In this document: positions 25,658-35,713 of the stretch, in pieces | Layout of the letters: the number at the start of each line of letters is the position of its first letter | Position numbering within the stretch: the first letter of the stretch is position 1 | Source: Chitinophaga pinensis DSM 2588 | GTDB taxonomy: Bacteria > Bacteroidota > Bacteroidia > Chitinophagales > Chitinophagaceae | Direction of reading: 5' to 3' | NCBI RefSeq assembly: GCF_000024005.1 | Contig: NC_013132.1 | Coordinates: 5,946,001-6,010,000, forward strand | Length of the DNA stretch: 64,000 nt | Made by a program: the position numbers and the translations under genes | Notes under the pieces: generated by a model | The model's database searches: none | What the model was told of the DNA's origin: nothing | The model's input: the letters and a program-made list of their open reading frames with translations, nothing else

Positions 25658-28600
25658 TCAGTCAACGCTTCCTATAGTTCCTGCATTAATATATCCGCTC
25701 CCATTTTTCAGAGAGAAGAAGACACTGTAGCAAGGGTTTCCACTTTGACCATTACTGTTTACAATTGGCTTTTCGAATCGATCACTGGTTCCGTTAAATA
25801 CCCTTGAGTAGGAAATATCATCCGTGTCACCGTTACACCAGTATCTCATCGCTCCAATGTTTACACTAAGGTTAGTCACCGAAACAGGAACCGTCAATGC
25901 CGAATCCGAGTAAAAATGCATTGTCAGGAATGCATATGATTTTACCCCGTCATTACCGGCTGGCGTGAGCTCAAGCACAGCGTAGATACCTGGCTGACAG
26001 ATACCATTCAAATTTGCATACGCCTGTGCACTGTCTCGCAAATCTTTGTGTGCCATAGAGTCCGCCGCATACTGGCTGACTGCCGACTCATATTTACCTG
26101 CGGCAATCTGATAGAGCACATTCGTGCCAATACCGGAGTCACAGTTATTCTTTTTAACAGTCGTATCCATCGCTACACTCTTATACAGACAACCGCCCTG
26201 CTGTCTTGCTATTTCCTTTGCATATGCCCAGTAAGCATCACGTGCCTTTGCATTGGCAGCATCTTTACTAATCATAGAAGTATCCACTCCTGCAGGTATC
26301 TGTACCCAAACACCACGCCCTACGCTACCATTTTCACATGTTGAATACGCAAGAATACCTGTCGTGTCGTTCTTATAATAGCAACGGCCATTTCTGTTAG
26401 CCACGACCTGCGCACTATCGAGCAAACGTTGTTTCACCTTCGCGTCTGCATCCTCCTGACTGATCGTAGAAGTAAATGTTTTGAAAGGCACGACATAGGT
26501 GTAAGGCAATGGGATGGCATCCCCCTGACACGTATGATTTAATATGATCACACTGTCGATACGGCTGTTATAGGTAAACGTACAGGTACCACGGGCATTG
26601 GCATAGCTCTGACCGAAGCTGTCAATGTCTGCCTGTGCCATAGAATCTGCCTTTGCCTGGCTGATATAAGAAGTATACCTGTTGGCATCCACCTTATATA
26701 GTACCACAGATCCTGTCGCCCCCGTACCACAGTCATTTTTCCTGATGGACTTACTCTTCGCTACGTTTCCATAGTAGCGTATACCACAATCTCCACCAGC
26801 TCCTACATACTCGCTATAAGGTTGTGTCACACATACATATGATGTATCCTGTTTTCTCCGGTCACTCACCCGCCAGAACTGCTTATAAGCAACTGCAGAT
26901 GACGAAATGATCTGCCTGCTGCTATCCAGTACAAGCTGCTTACCCTGTATAGGATTTTTCAGTGATACAACTGAGCCTACCGCACCATTAATATTACGTC
27001 TGCCTGAACGCACGATCTTCAATGAAATATCGTTCCCTGTAAACGGATTCCCGTCCTTATCCACAAAATAAAGATCTGGCGTACCGCCAGCCAGCGCGTT
27101 TGCATCAACCGTGTAAATAAAGGCAGATGCCGGGAATGTGGCTATTTCCGGACCACAGATCGTACCACCTGTCTTCTGATGAGAATAGATCAGTATTTCA
27201 TCTCCGGCAGCGAAATACAACGATGGGCTCTCTGTAAGCCCCGCTGTAATACGACCATCTTTCATGGTGATATGATCCAGTTCAAGACCTATGTTTTTGT
27301 ATGCACCACTCATACCATCATAGGCCCATGCGGCTGGATAAGTAAAGGAATACAACGAGTCGTTAAACTCATTGAGTGTTTTTGTTAACAGCGGACTACC
27401 CGTTTCTGCATCATACAGCAGGTTAGTAGTTGTAACCCGGCTACCTTTATCTATAGCTAATACACTGTCCAGAATACCATGACGATAGACAATCTTTGTA
27501 GCAGCAACTGAACTGTATTTCGTTTCTTCTCTTTGTACCAGGTTGAGTAGTACAGGAATGAATAATACCGGCGGCCAGGCGAACTTGAACATCATTCCAT
27601 TCAGATTGAGACTATAGCCTATTGTAGTAGAATGCTGTTGTCTCATATCCAGCATCAGCTCAATATCTTTTCCGATAGACGCTGAATCGATGTCTCCCTT
27701 GGATGAGATCACTTTTACCGTGTTGTTCAGGTGCTTATTCAAAGCCTGTTGATTGTCTACCTTGTAGAAGTATTCTGTATAAGTAATCGGCTTATCCGGA
27801 TCTGCCTCTCCATAGGAAGCCTGCGATTTTATCTTCCCCGTCATGTCATTCAATTCCACTTTAAAGCCCTGACTTAATCCGAGATAATGACGCGCATTAA
27901 TACGCAGGAGATTAGAAAGAAGTGGTTTAAACCGTTTTTTACTGTCTCCCAGGTTGGTGACATCTGTTAATGTTGGAAAATCGTAGCCGGTATAGAAGCA
28001 GGTTTCGTCATATCCATTAGCTGAGCGATGCTTGTCAGCGTGGATGGTTCGCACACGTACCTTGCTATATCCTACTGAAGGAGCCGGGAAGAATCCTTCG
28101 CCGTAAGGCAATTCGGTATAACCTCTATCTACCGGTACCAGGTTAGAAACCTGCAGATTATATTCAACAGGTACTTTCCATGGGTTTTCCTCTCCGCCTA
28201 TCACGGGTTCATACGCGGCCACACCACTGCTGATCAGTTGTTTTTTACCATCTATGTCTTTTACAGTCGTATACTGATACTCCTGACCATAAAGTGACTC
28301 CTTCTGCCCTGTCATCTTATTCCAATGGTCATAGATAAGGACTTTCTTTACGCGGTGCCCGCCGCCATATTTCTTATAAAAAGGATTGTTCAATCTTACA
28401 AAACTCCTGCTGAGGTCTACCTTTCTTGCCCAATGTTTCATGCGGGCTGCTGTCTCGAATGTGAGCAGCAAATTATTGAGGTTGTCAGCTTGTGATAACA
28501 ATATTTTTATGGCGTCTACCATATCAATATTATCATCGCCAAGGTCTGAACCAGGGTAGGCTTTTGAACCAAGGTTCAGGCGAAGGAACTGCAAGGCGGA

Positions 28601-31600
28601 TTGTGCCAGCGGACTAAACACGCTTTTTACCGTATTCATTTTTGCGCCCGGGTCAACGGCCTTCAGGCGCAACCAGATCGTCGATTTATTTCCCTGATTG
28701 AAGAACCCATAGTTTCCCTCGTCTACTGCCGCATAACAGTTGACGTACTCATTACCACTTCCAAACTTATCATCCGGCATCTGCACTGACAAACGGAAAA
28801 AGAGCTTATCCATGTTCTGCAGATAACGGTTATATAATTCCTCATTGCTATATACCTTATATGGCACATCTATCGCAACGTACAGATAATCAATGATGCC
28901 ATACAATTCCGGCTTGAGATCATTCAACGACGAAGGGGCTGCAGGCGAGAAACCTGCAATTTTGAAAAGCTGAGCAGCACGTTTATTCTGTACGAAGGCA
29001 TAATCATCACTTTCGTAAGAGATCTCCATTCGTCCGCCAGAAGGCAGTACAATCTTATCCAGAGCCCATGCAGCCGCATTATCTGCAGCCTGTATACTAT
29101 CCTGTAAGGCATATGGATAATCTGCGTTTGTAAGCACATTGCCAGTCACAGATCCCGGGTTCTGCAACTGATCTTTATAATTCCCCCAACGATCGCTGGC
29201 GTTGGTTTTATAAGAAGGATTGTTTTTGTTATAACTGAAAATGTAGGGATTACGTTGTCCCTTATCATTACCATTATAGGTAAACCAGATCTTTTTGAGT
29301 GTTAGTTTCCCCTTATTAATATCTCCGCTTACACCGGGACACAGCTCATATGAGTACTCAAAATGTACTGTTTTAATTGGTCTTGGATGACTGCTTCTTG
29401 TAAACTCCGCCTTTGTATAGAGATTGATTTCTTCCAGTCTGCGGGTCTTATTATCCATAAGTCTTACACCATTTTCATCCACAGCACGAAGATCATCCCT
29501 TTGGGTCAGTTTAAAAGTCGCGATCATATTCTTCGACTCCACAGAATGCAGATACCAGAGTTCTTTCTCCCCATGTACATAACTGGCTTTGTCATCCCGG
29601 TAATCCGTCTTTAGTCCCTCACTATAATTGGCAGAGTCTACACCCATAGGCACCCTCCATTTATAGGCATTACGAATGCCGGCTGTCTTAGTATAATTGA
29701 ACTTAATAGCATCCCCCGGATCATCGGGAGAAATGCCGTCCCCGGTAAGATCCTGGTAGTCAGGAGAAAGGATACCTGTCAGCAGGAAAGAATGCGCATA
29801 AGCCGGTAGCTGTTCGCTACTGAAATAATGATCTACCCCATTCTGATTAGCGGTCGTATTATCTGTGCCCCGCGCATAATGAATCAGGCCAGCTGTTTTA
29901 TCAGCACCCTCTTGTGACGCTGCAAATGTGACTTCCCTTTGTTGAATATTATAAACCGGGATACCATAGACATATCTTCTGCCATCAGCGTTCAATACAT
30001 CAATTTCAGAAAGATGATTTTTCTTGCGGAAATCATTGGTTCTCTTTTCCTGTACAATTGAGCCATCGGTTGACACAAAAGTGTCTTTCTCCGGCATGTG
30101 ATAGAGATACTGTTTCGGAATGAAATTCGAAGGTAAACCAGCATATCGCCATGCCAGTGCCATTACCGCACGTTCTTTATCCTGTCGATACTCCAGTCGT
30201 ACATTATAAAACTGGTCGGCCACCAGGTTCACCACAGCAGAATCAAGTGTAGGAGGATGACCACCCCAGTTGTCTATCAACAGGGTATCATTTATATAAA
30301 ATCTCACCCCGTCGTCAGAAGCTGTCGAAAAGGTGTATTTACCTGTTACAGGCGCTTTTACCCTGCCGGTCCAGCGGACAGAAAACGAGTGATCGAACCT
30401 GCCCACGGGAGACTCCGGTGGCATATAATAGTTAAATTGTTCTTTGTCTGTAAAGGCAATGATGGTATCCTCCCGCTTGAACAGGAAACGATCCAGACTA
30501 CCAGCATAATACTCCCCAATCCATCCTCTACCAACGCCTTCTGCCCCATCAGGGAAAGTGACTGTACAATTGTTAACTTTGAAAATGTTTTCTACATAAT
30601 TTTCTATATACCTGTTCAGACCTGCATGGTCTGCTTCTTCAGCGGTCAGGTAAGAGATAACCTGTGTGCGCTTATCACGATTTTCCTTTTTCATTTTCTT
30701 CACACCGGCCACTTTCTTACCGACAAAACGCTGGTTACGGTAGCGGTTCAGGACGTTGGTAGTACGGATATCTGGACTGCTGACACCACCCTGTTCCAGG
30801 TTGACAGCCACCACATCATCACCACCGATATTTTCATAAAAAGCAGTGTCATTAATAGCCATCTCTCCCGGATTACGGAAATAGGCAGCTTCATGTAACT
30901 TATCAGAAGAAGAAAAAGCTACATTCGTAGCCAATGGATTTAACTCTTTCCATGGCCCTGTAGTAGTCGTCGATTTATTATAAGTCACATCCAGACCTGC
31001 ATGTACAAGGTCGCCTGCACCAAAATCTATACTTGCATTTTTAGAATTGTCCTTCGTCCTCATGGTGTGGTCAAACACATATCCTATATCACCACGATAA
31101 GCCCTGAACATCCCTCCTGTTCCTTCTCCAGATATGGAGAAAACGTCATAGGTATATGCAGGAATACCAATATTCGGCACTTCAGGTTTTTCCCGGTATG
31201 GAATATCTCTTTCCCGGTTAAAATCAAGTAACGCGGCAGTATTAGATCCGGCCTGCTGATAATTAAGATAACCATAAGCCGGCAGGGACATACGAGTGTC
31301 TTCATCCGCTATGAATTGTTTAGATCCATATCCCTCTATGAAAAGATTGGGATGTAACACCTTATTTGTTGAACCGGCCTTCAGGGTTACACTAAGGGAA
31401 GAACTCGTATAGGGAAGGCTGATATCAGGAAGATAAGATGGATAGGCAAAGCTCAATGTAGCAGCTCTGTCAATGCCAGTACTAGCAATCTGACGTAAAT
31501 TATTGTCAACTATCTTATATTGTCTCAGACCAGCGCTCAATTGCAATGCTTTTAGTCCTGAACGAGAACTGTATGTCGAACCAACCGTTATATTACCACC

Positions 31601-32416
31601 AAAAGCACCAAGCTTTTTCGTGTGATTTCCAAACAGTGAATAACTGATCGTGTTACGCACACTTGCTCCATCCTGGGAATTATTGGCAAGCGACAAACCA
31701 CCTGAAAATTCTCCCATACTTAATGAACCGGCGTTCAGGCTGGAATTAATCTTCACCTCTGTACCAAGCCCCTTGTAGTTGTTATAGAATATACCTGCTG
31801 AGGCAGTAATGCTGATACTTGAATCGCTCAACGTCCCTTTTGTCGGAAAGCCTGCAAACTCAAAGTCAGCGCCTATCGCTCCTCCGTATGTTTCATTAGG
31901 TTTTATCTTTGTTACTTTTTGTATGGAATCAGCCGTTCCACTGAAGTCGTCGGGTAATCCACGCATATTACGCATGATCGTACCCGGATTAATATTCCAG
32001 CCAAGACCCACCCAACTGGCTTCCTGATCCATCGAGACACCACTGTTGTAACCGATGGTAATAGGATAACCACCTACGTCCAGTAGGGGTATACTATAGG
32101 AAAAATCACCGGTGAAAAGATCTACCATATTCGCATTATTAACCGCAGCAAAAGACTGCATTTCCGGTTGTGTGGGACCTCCGATAAATACTTTGGCTTT
32201 TGTAAGCGAATGCGTCTCCATTAACGGCGTCACTGCTTTGGACACACTATGCGGTAAGGCGGGGTTAACATACTTCTTCTCTGGCGGGCGACTATAGACT
32301 GTCGCTGATCTGGCTACTGCCAGAGCGTAAGAAGGAATCAGTGTTTCAAAATATAGCAAAGCAAGTAACAGGAAGGCAATCGTCCTCTTTTTCTTTGCAC
32401 TTATTTGCAGGATCAT
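25658..32416 (-). CDS. Giant surface protein with PA14 domain and C-terminal repeats, 2252 aa
   Basis: The N-terminal hydrophobic segment (IAFLLLALLYFETLIPSYALA) is a signal peptide. A region with LFTGDFSYSIPLLDVGGYPI and SWVGLGWNINPG is characteristic of Bacteroidota Rhs-associated proteins. A PA14 domain lies at about 630-772 (GWIGEYYAGSLDRF, TASDDGVRFYINDTLLIDNW). Four C-terminal repeats at about 1885-2144 share the pattern SQxxADxxAxxDxxxxxQxYANxxGxC, matching DUF5977-type repeats. It is the first gene of the Rhs operon with a promoter at 32855-32885. A surface carbohydrate-binding or delivery scaffold is likely but not proven. Confidence 0.8.
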   Translation of the reverse strand: MILQISAKKKRTIAFLLLALLYFETLIPSYALAVARSATVYSRPPEKKYVNPALPHSVSKAVTPLMETHSLTKAKVFIGGPTQPEMQSFAAVNNANMVDLFTGDFSYSIPLLDVGGYPITIGYNSGVSMDQEASWVGLGWNINPGTIMRNMRGLPDDFSGTADSIQKVTKIKPNETYGGAIGADFEFAGFPTKGTLSDSSISITASAGIFYNNYKGLGTEVKINSSLNAGSLSMGEFSGGLSLANNSQDGASVRNTISYSLFGNHTKKLGAFGGNITVGSTYSSRSGLKALQLSAGLRQYKIVDNNLRQIASTGIDRAATLSFAYPSYLPDISLPYTSSSLSVTLKAGSTNKVLHPNLFIEGYGSKQFIADEDTRMSLPAYGYLNYQQAGSNTAALLDFNRERDIPYREKPEVPNIGIPAYTYDVFSISGEGTGGMFRAYRGDIGYVFDHTMRTKDNSKNASIDFGAGDLVHAGLDVTYNKSTTTTGPWKELNPLATNVAFSSSDKLHEAAYFRNPGEMAINDTAFYENIGGDDVVAVNLEQGGVSSPDIRTTNVLNRYRNQRFVGKKVAGVKKMKKENRDKRTQVISYLTAEEADHAGLNRYIENYVENIFKVNNCTVTFPDGAEGVGRGWIGEYYAGSLDRFLFKREDTIIAFTDKEQFNYYMPPESPVGRFDHSFSVRWTGRVKAPVTGKYTFSTASDDGVRFYINDTLLIDNWGGHPPTLDSAVVNLVADQFYNVRLEYRQDKERAVMALAWRYAGLPSNFIPKQYLYHMPEKDTFVSTDGSIVQEKRTNDFRKKNHLSEIDVLNADGRRYVYGIPVYNIQQREVTFAASQEGADKTAGLIHYARGTDNTTANQNGVDHYFSSEQLPAYAHSFLLTGILSPDYQDLTGDGISPDDPGDAIKFNYTKTAGIRNAYKWRVPMGVDSANYSEGLKTDYRDDKASYVHGEKELWYLHSVESKNMIATFKLTQRDDLRAVDENGVRLMDNKTRRLEEINLYTKAEFTRSSHPRPIKTVHFEYSYELCPGVSGDINKGKLTLKKIWFTYNGNDKGQRNPYIFSYNKNNPSYKTNASDRWGNYKDQLQNPGSVTGNVLTNADYPYALQDSIQAADNAAAWALDKIVLPSGGRMEISYESDDYAFVQNKRAAQLFKIAGFSPAAPSSLNDLKPELYGIIDYLYVAIDVPYKVYSNEELYNRYLQNMDKLFFRLSVQMPDDKFGSGNEYVNCYAAVDEGNYGFFNQGNKSTIWLRLKAVDPGAKMNTVKSVFSPLAQSALQFLRLNLGSKAYPGSDLGDDNIDMVDAIKILLSQADNLNNLLLTFETAARMKHWARKVDLSRSFVRLNNPFYKKYGGGHRVKKVLIYDHWNKMTGQKESLYGQEYQYTTVKDIDGKKQLISSGVAAYEPVIGGEENPWKVPVEYNLQVSNLVPVDRGYTELPYGEGFFPAPSVGYSKVRVRTIHADKHRSANGYDETCFYTGYDFPTLTDVTNLGDSKKRFKPLLSNLLRINARHYLGLSQGFKVELNDMTGKIKSQASYGEADPDKPITYTEYFYKVDNQQALNKHLNNTVKVISSKGDIDSASIGKDIELMLDMRQQHSTTIGYSLNLNGMMFKFAWPPVLFIPVLLNLVQREETKYSSVAATKIVYRHGILDSVLAIDKGSRVTTTNLLYDAETGSPLLTKTLNEFNDSLYSFTYPAAWAYDGMSGAYKNIGLELDHITMKDGRITAGLTESPSLYFAAGDEILIYSHQKTGGTICGPEIATFPASAFIYTVDANALAGGTPDLYFVDKDGNPFTGNDISLKIVRSGRRNINGAVGSVVSLKNPIQGKQLVLDSSRQIISSSAVAYKQFWRVSDRRKQDTSYVCVTQPYSEYVGAGGDCGIRYYGNVAKSKSIRKNDCGTGATGSVVLYKVDANRYTSYISQAKADSMAQADIDSFGQSYANARGTCTFTYNSRIDSVIILNHTCQGDAIPLPYTYVVPFKTFTSTISQEDADAKVKQRLLDSAQVVANRNGRCYYKNDTTGILAYSTCENGSVGRGVWVQIPAGVDTSMISKDAANAKARDAYWAYAKEIARQQGGCLYKSVAMDTTVKKNNCDSGIGTNVLYQIAAGKYESAVSQYAADSMAHKDLRDSAQAYANLNGICQPGIYAVLELTPAGNDGVKSYAFLTMHFYSDSALTVPVSVTNLSVNIGAMRYWCNGDTDDISYSRVFNGTSDRFEKPIVNSNGQSGNPCYSVFFSLKNGSGYINAGTIGSVD

Positions 32417-32812
32417 TTAGGGATATATTTGAATGTTACGTTATTTACAAAACAATTTACAATGGCTGTTTTCACATGCACACAAGACTACACGTGACAG
32501 CATGCTGCTGCCGCAAAAATTTAAATTAAAAATGCATATAGATACCCTGTACCATCGTTACACGACAGTATATGAACAATATTTACAACTGTTCAATCAC
32601 CCCCAATCTGGACTTAATTAGCTATAACAAAGCAACACAGGGGAAAACGAGTGCTAACAGCACTGACAAATTTCATGAGAATGAATACATAAAATAAGGA
32701 TTACAACTTCTACACTTTTAATGAATTGGATGCACTACGAACATTTGTGTTATCTCTTCACAAATCACTATTTACGGATAACTAAGGCCAACAAATGTTT
32801 TACTCTAAAGAT

Positions 32813-32842
32813 CCTGCTGCATGGTATAGGTTACTCAGCAGG
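32813..32842. other. Hairpin near the Rhs operon transcript start
   Basis: CCTGCTG (32813-32819) pairs with CAGCAGG (32836-32842) around a 16-nt loop. It falls a few bases after the predicted transcription start of the Rhs operon, so it would cap the 5' leader. A second hairpin, AGTGCT-AAC-AGCACT, lies at 32650-32664 in the same leader. Confidence 0.35.
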
Positions 32843-32854
32843 CTCATTACGAAA

Positions 32855-32885
32855 CAAACATACATCGTAAAAATTATTTTGCAAA
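32855..32885 (-). promoter_or_regulatory. Promoter of the Rhs operon
   Basis: On the minus strand TTTG (plus CAAA, 32882-32885), a 19-nt spacer and TATGTTTG (plus CAAACATA, 32855-32862) match the Bacteroidota -33/-7 consensus exactly. It predicts a leader of about 430 nt before the ATG at 32416. The rest of the 32417-33308 gap is AT-rich, with no gene I can support. Confidence 0.65.
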
Positions 32886-33308
32886 CTTTTTTAAAACTTT
32901 CGCATCTTTTTTGATCTGACATATCTTCTAAGAAATTACGAAATGCAATACCATTATATATTCAGCGTCAATATATTTTTCTTTTACTATTTCCAACCGG
33001 TAATCTCAAGCATCATATTACAGCTGAAAAAATTTTCAGCAATATATATTGTTTCCGAAAAAAGACTATGTTTGTGTACCAAAAAAAGGGCAATATTTAG
33101 TCATTGTTGAATGATTGTTAAGTGTAGTTATATCCCGTTTTCAACTTTAGTTACCAATTATTAAGATGTATACTTTGTAAGCCAGTTTACCTTTTATATG
33201 TTCGATATTGTTTGACATCCCGACCAATAATTTATCATAAGAATTTCTCTTATCTGCTGGTTCTTCTGAACAGATTATTGTTCCGGATATTGTTTGATCC
33301 TGTATACC

Positions 33309-35711
33309 GTGAAACACTTTATACCAATTTTCCTTTTTTCACTGCTTGCAACGACAACCGTTTGTGGTCAGTCCGGGCTCAAAATGGGCGTTGCAGACTA
33401 TTACTCCAAATGGAAAGTCAAAAACTTCGAAAAGCAGCAATATCCGCAGTTTGCGGATAGTTTCCATTATTTCTCCAATGCAGATAACAGGTATCACCCT
33501 GTGGTTATTGTAGCTTATGTGCCTCAAAAGCAGGACACGTTGGTCGCATACTTTGAACGCGTGGGGCAGCGACGGGCAACACCAGTTCCCGTTAAAAAGG
33601 AAACACTGTTAACAGTACATGGTAATGTCGTGTATGATCTGTTTTATCAGTCGAATATAGATACCCCTTTCGTACAGAAAGATGTCTATCAGCATACCGT
33701 TCAGACTAGCCTGGAATTAACATACAAAGACAACTATCCTATCCGGGTAAACTTCACAACGCGGATGTCCAACTCATCGCTTTTCAGGAATCTCACAGAC
33801 TTTAATCTTCAATATACCAACAGAGACTTTAAAAATGCTGTACTGCAAAAGGCGAAGAACTGGGATGCCGGGAAGTATGCACAGCTGGAAAAATTGCAGC
33901 AGTTAAAGTCACTGGTAGATGCTAAACAGCTGGAACTCGACAGCTATAGAAAAACGAAAGCAGATCCCTCATTACTACAGCAGATAATAGAGGCACGGGA
34001 AAAAGCGTATTATGCCAGGATCAAAGATTCGCTTGCAGCGATTGCAGATCAACACAAGGAGCCGCTACCTGCACTGACAACACCTGCTACGGGTATGGGC
34101 CGAAAAGACTGGAATGATCTGCAGATTCCGGCGCAGTATACCAGCAAAAGGCAGTCTGAAAAAGAAAAGGCAGATTCTGCCTTACAGCATCTTAACAAAC
34201 AATACAATTCGCTCAGCCAAAAAACTGACTCCCTTCAAAAAGAATTATCAGCACTACTAGGCAACTATAAAGAACAGGAGAAGATATATAATACCAGGAA
34301 GAACACACTGACTGATATACTGACACATAGTAAAGACAATAAAGAGCTGGCGGAAAATCTCAAGGCAATGAATTTACCTGATTCCGTATTGCCAGCCGGT
34401 TACAAACATCTGCTGGCGATACGTACAGTCGGTATCGGGCGTATGCTTGTAGATTATTCCGAGCTCACCGCGAAGAACATCAGTATTCTCGGCGGTCAGA
34501 TCGAATATAACCCTGGTTATTATTTTGCGTTTGCCACAGGTAAAGTCGACTATCGTTTCCGCGATTTCATATTCAATGAAAGCAAGTCCAGACAATACCT
34601 CAACCTGATACGCGTAGGTAAAGGCATGAGAAACGGAAACAATGTGATACTTACGTATTATACGGGTAAAAAACAGGTATATAATTTCAATACTGTTCCT
34701 GATGGTAATCCCAATGCGGCTAATCTCAGTCAACAGATTAAAGGGCTCTCTCTTGAGGGACGATGGCAATTGAATAGCAACAATTACATTACCGGTGAAA
34801 TTGCAAAGTCATCTTTGCCATCATATGCCGTCCCGCCGGCAGAACAACACGCTGCACTGGATGGTATATTCAGGTTAAATGACCACTCTAACGAGGCTTA
34901 TTCCCTGAAATCAGGATCCTTGTTACCAGGGACGGGCACCAGGATCACTGGTATGTATAAAATGATGGGGGCTAACTTTCAGTCATTCAGTCTTTATACT
35001 ACAGGATCAACACAAACAGGATGGTCGGTGGCCGTTGACCAACCATTTTTCCGGCAACAGCTCACAGTCAGCGGTAGTATCAGGAAAAATGACTTTGTGA
35101 CCAGCTACCAGCAGACCAACTTCAGGAGTAATACAGTCTTTAAAAGCATACGTGCTACTATGCGCATAAGAAAATTACCAGTCATCACGGTAGGTTATTT
35201 CCCGAGCTCTCAACTGACGAAAATGGATAACGGCAGTTATACAGAAAACCTGTTTTATAACCTCCTGGCTACTGCCAGTCATTCCTATCATTGTAAAGGC
35301 TTCCTGATGAATACGATCCTTACCTATACGCAGTTCTATAACAAACAGGCAGATAGTAGCTTTCTATATTTTAACAGTAAGAATTTACAATTGACCCATA
35401 CCATATTTGCCAATAAACTGACTATTAACGGAGGGGGATCATTTGCTACAAATCCGGAGTACAATCTGCTTAGCGGAGACGGAAACCTGCAATATCGAAT
35501 GGCCAGCTGGCTGGATGTAGGCGCCGGCGTAAAATATAACTATCAGACCGCATATCGCATCTCACAAACCGGTTATTCAGGTAACGCGAGGATCGTAATT
35601 CCGAAGCTGGGAGAGATTGCCTTCATGGCCGAAAAAGCCTTTATTCCGGGTATGCAGAAACGTCTGTTACCCAGTAATAATGGAAGATTAACATATACAA
35701 AGACTTTCTAA
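33309..35711 (+). CDS. Outer-membrane beta-barrel-like protein with coiled-coil, 800 aa
   Basis: I chose the GTG at 33309 because it gives a clean signal peptide (KHFIPIFLFSLLATTTVCGQ); a TTG at 33294 is an alternative. Residues about 200-340 are charged and helical (EKADSALQHLNKQYNSLSQK), a probable coiled coil. From about residue 360 alternating strands with aromatic ends suggest a membrane barrel, ending TYTKTF. It is divergent from the Rhs operon and directly upstream of two more exported proteins. I know no family name. A secretion or surface-anchoring role for Rhs proteins is possible, from context only. Confidence 0.65.
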   Translation: MKHFIPIFLFSLLATTTVCGQSGLKMGVADYYSKWKVKNFEKQQYPQFADSFHYFSNADNRYHPVVIVAYVPQKQDTLVAYFERVGQRRATPVPVKKETLLTVHGNVVYDLFYQSNIDTPFVQKDVYQHTVQTSLELTYKDNYPIRVNFTTRMSNSSLFRNLTDFNLQYTNRDFKNAVLQKAKNWDAGKYAQLEKLQQLKSLVDAKQLELDSYRKTKADPSLLQQIIEAREKAYYARIKDSLAAIADQHKEPLPALTTPATGMGRKDWNDLQIPAQYTSKRQSEKEKADSALQHLNKQYNSLSQKTDSLQKELSALLGNYKEQEKIYNTRKNTLTDILTHSKDNKELAENLKAMNLPDSVLPAGYKHLLAIRTVGIGRMLVDYSELTAKNISILGGQIEYNPGYYFAFATGKVDYRFRDFIFNESKSRQYLNLIRVGKGMRNGNNVILTYYTGKKQVYNFNTVPDGNPNAANLSQQIKGLSLEGRWQLNSNNYITGEIAKSSLPSYAVPPAEQHAALDGIFRLNDHSNEAYSLKSGSLLPGTGTRITGMYKMMGANFQSFSLYTTGSTQTGWSVAVDQPFFRQQLTVSGSIRKNDFVTSYQQTNFRSNTVFKSIRATMRIRKLPVITVGYFPSSQLTKMDNGSYTENLFYNLLATASHSYHCKGFLMNTILTYTQFYNKQADSSFLYFNSKNLQLTHTIFANKLTINGGGSFATNPEYNLLSGDGNLQYRMASWLDVGAGVKYNYQTAYRISQTGYSGNARIVIPKLGEIAFMAEKAFIPGMQKRLLPSNNGRLTYTKTF

Positions 35712-35713
35712 AT

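Noticed and set aside
26000-26760. Repeats in the PA14 protein gene as a CRISPR-like or DNA repeat array
   Set aside because: The repetition is at protein level (about 65-70 residues per unit), not short exact DNA repeats with spacers.
30257-30898. 213-aa plus-strand open frame inside the PA14 gene
   Set aside because: It lies fully antisense to a well-supported coding region and has no domain or start signal of its own.
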